A stretch of 64,000 bases of DNA from Membranihabitans marinus (GTDB lineage: Bacteria > Bacteroidota > Bacteroidia > Chitinophagales > Saprospiraceae): assembly GCF_021729155.1 (NCBI RefSeq), contig NZ_JAJQYA010000029.1:1-64000 (forward strand). The letters run 5' to 3'. This document shows, piece by piece, positions 63,552 to 64,000 of the stretch. Under the pieces are notes generated by a model. That model searched no databases. It was not told where the DNA came from and worked only from the letters and a program-made list of their open reading frames with translations. Every line of letters begins with the position of its first letter. Within the stretch, counting starts at the first letter, position 1. A program made the translations under genes and the position numbers.

Positions 63552-64000
63552 TATAGGGTATAACTAAGCCAACCTAAACATCCTCCTAATATAAATCCAC
63601 AGAAAACATCTACAGGATAATGGACTCCAACAAATATTTGAGCAAAGCCAATTAGCAAAGCCCATAATATAAATAGATATCTCTTCCCCTTCCATTGACC
63701 AAAAAGATTGAACCAGAAAACCGCTAAACCCATATGATTGGTGGCATGAGAGCTGGTGAAACTATATCCCGATCCACATTTTGCTCGTGAAATCACCTCC
63801 ATAGTTTGACAAGGTCGCTTTCTTTCCACATTTTTTTTAATCAGTTGAGAACTGGCTGTGTCGGTAAAAGCTAAAGTTACTAGCATCATCGCTATTGGAA
63901 ACCAAGCTTTTCCTTTCCATCGCCATATACTGTAGCCAATAATCAAAAGATAGAGAGGTATCCAAGTGTATTTATCTCTGAATAAGACCATTACCGTCTC
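63521..64000 (-). CDS. PAP2 superfamily phosphatase (5' end outside window)
   Basis: The frame remains open to the right edge, so the N-terminus lies beyond it; 159 residues are visible. Motifs of the acid phosphatase/lipid phosphatase family appear in order: KKNVERKRPC (KxxxxxxRP), SGYSFTSSHATNH (a PSGH-like segment with His) and GVHYPVDVFCGFILGG (SRxxxxxHxxxD-like). At least four transmembrane helices are seen. It probably acts on undecaprenyl pyrophosphate or other lipid phosphates at the inner membrane. Its 3' end overlaps the barrel gene by 31 bases. Confidence 0.85.
   Translation of the reverse strand, partial: ETVMVLFRDKYTWIPLYLLIIGYSIWRWKGKAWFPIAMMLVTLAFTDTASSQLIKKNVERKRPCQTMEVISRAKCGSGYSFTSSHATNHMGLAVFWFNLFGQWKGKRYLFILWALLIGFAQIFVGVHYPVDVFCGFILGGCLGWLSYTLYQKLYPKFMA

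Overview
The window is a 64 kb chromosomal piece of an AT-rich Bacteroidota genome, most likely from the Saprospiria or a related lineage. Three things point there. Secreted proteins end in type IX secretion (T9SS) sorting domains (left-edge protein, M43 protease). Many start sites lack a clear Shine-Dalgarno but have TAnnTTTG promoter elements nearby. The gene content is typical of aerobic heterotrophic Bacteroidota (NhaD, DUF502, WbqC family, M16 pairs, CcmE/CcmF). I see no rRNA, tRNA, phage, transposase or CRISPR locus. Most of the window is core metabolism, RNA modification and envelope genes; the accessory content lies in the intergenic DNA.

Layout. 0-2.5 kb: 3' part of a T9SS-exported surface protein with dockerin-like and cohesin-like regions. 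2.6-7.8 kb: leftward purU, thioredoxin-TPR, acyl-CoA dehydrogenase, rarA and a secreted glycerophosphodiesterase. 8-13 kb: catalase, a small unknown, WbqC-like, TPR and serine hydrolase genes. 13.5-17 kb: a second acyl-CoA dehydrogenase, a ferredoxin and a coiled-coil protein, then about 1 kb of AT-rich DNA leading to an RRM protein with a foldable leader. 18.4-21.8 kb: kdgK-eda (lower Entner-Doudoroff) and the NAD(P)HX repair enzyme nnr. 21.9-22.0 kb: a perfect-register heptamer array. 22-27.7 kb: phosphoesterase, DUF502, then an overlapping operon of dehydratase, panB, mltG and tilS. 27.6-38.7 kb: secreted unknown, VWA protein, mdh, M43 protease, sucC, xseAB and an active/inactive M16 pair. 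38.8-40 kb: divergent Lrp regulator and TSUP permease. 40.7-47.8 kb: dnaK, two coiled-coil genes and the dusB-cca-FKBP operon. 48-55.5 kb: nhaD, small unknowns and ccmE-ccmF-DUF2520. 56.9-64 kb: Tat-exported NHL propeller, uridine kinase with a nucleoside transporter, mnmA-lipoprotein-rimM, an outer-membrane barrel and a PAP2 phosphatase running off the right edge.

The most unusual content is in two gene-free repeat islands (about 40.02-40.66 kb and 55.5-56.9 kb). They share long inverted copies, including a 50-bp and a 42-bp perfect match, so they bracket a roughly 16 kb segment carrying dnaK through the cytochrome c maturation genes. Within them is a modular repeat of up to three successive hairpins (A, B, C). 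Stem sequences differ between copies while pairing is kept, and loops and linkers stay nearly constant. A GTAG-led inverted REP pair sits in the first island. This repeat family is my best candidate for an undescribed element.
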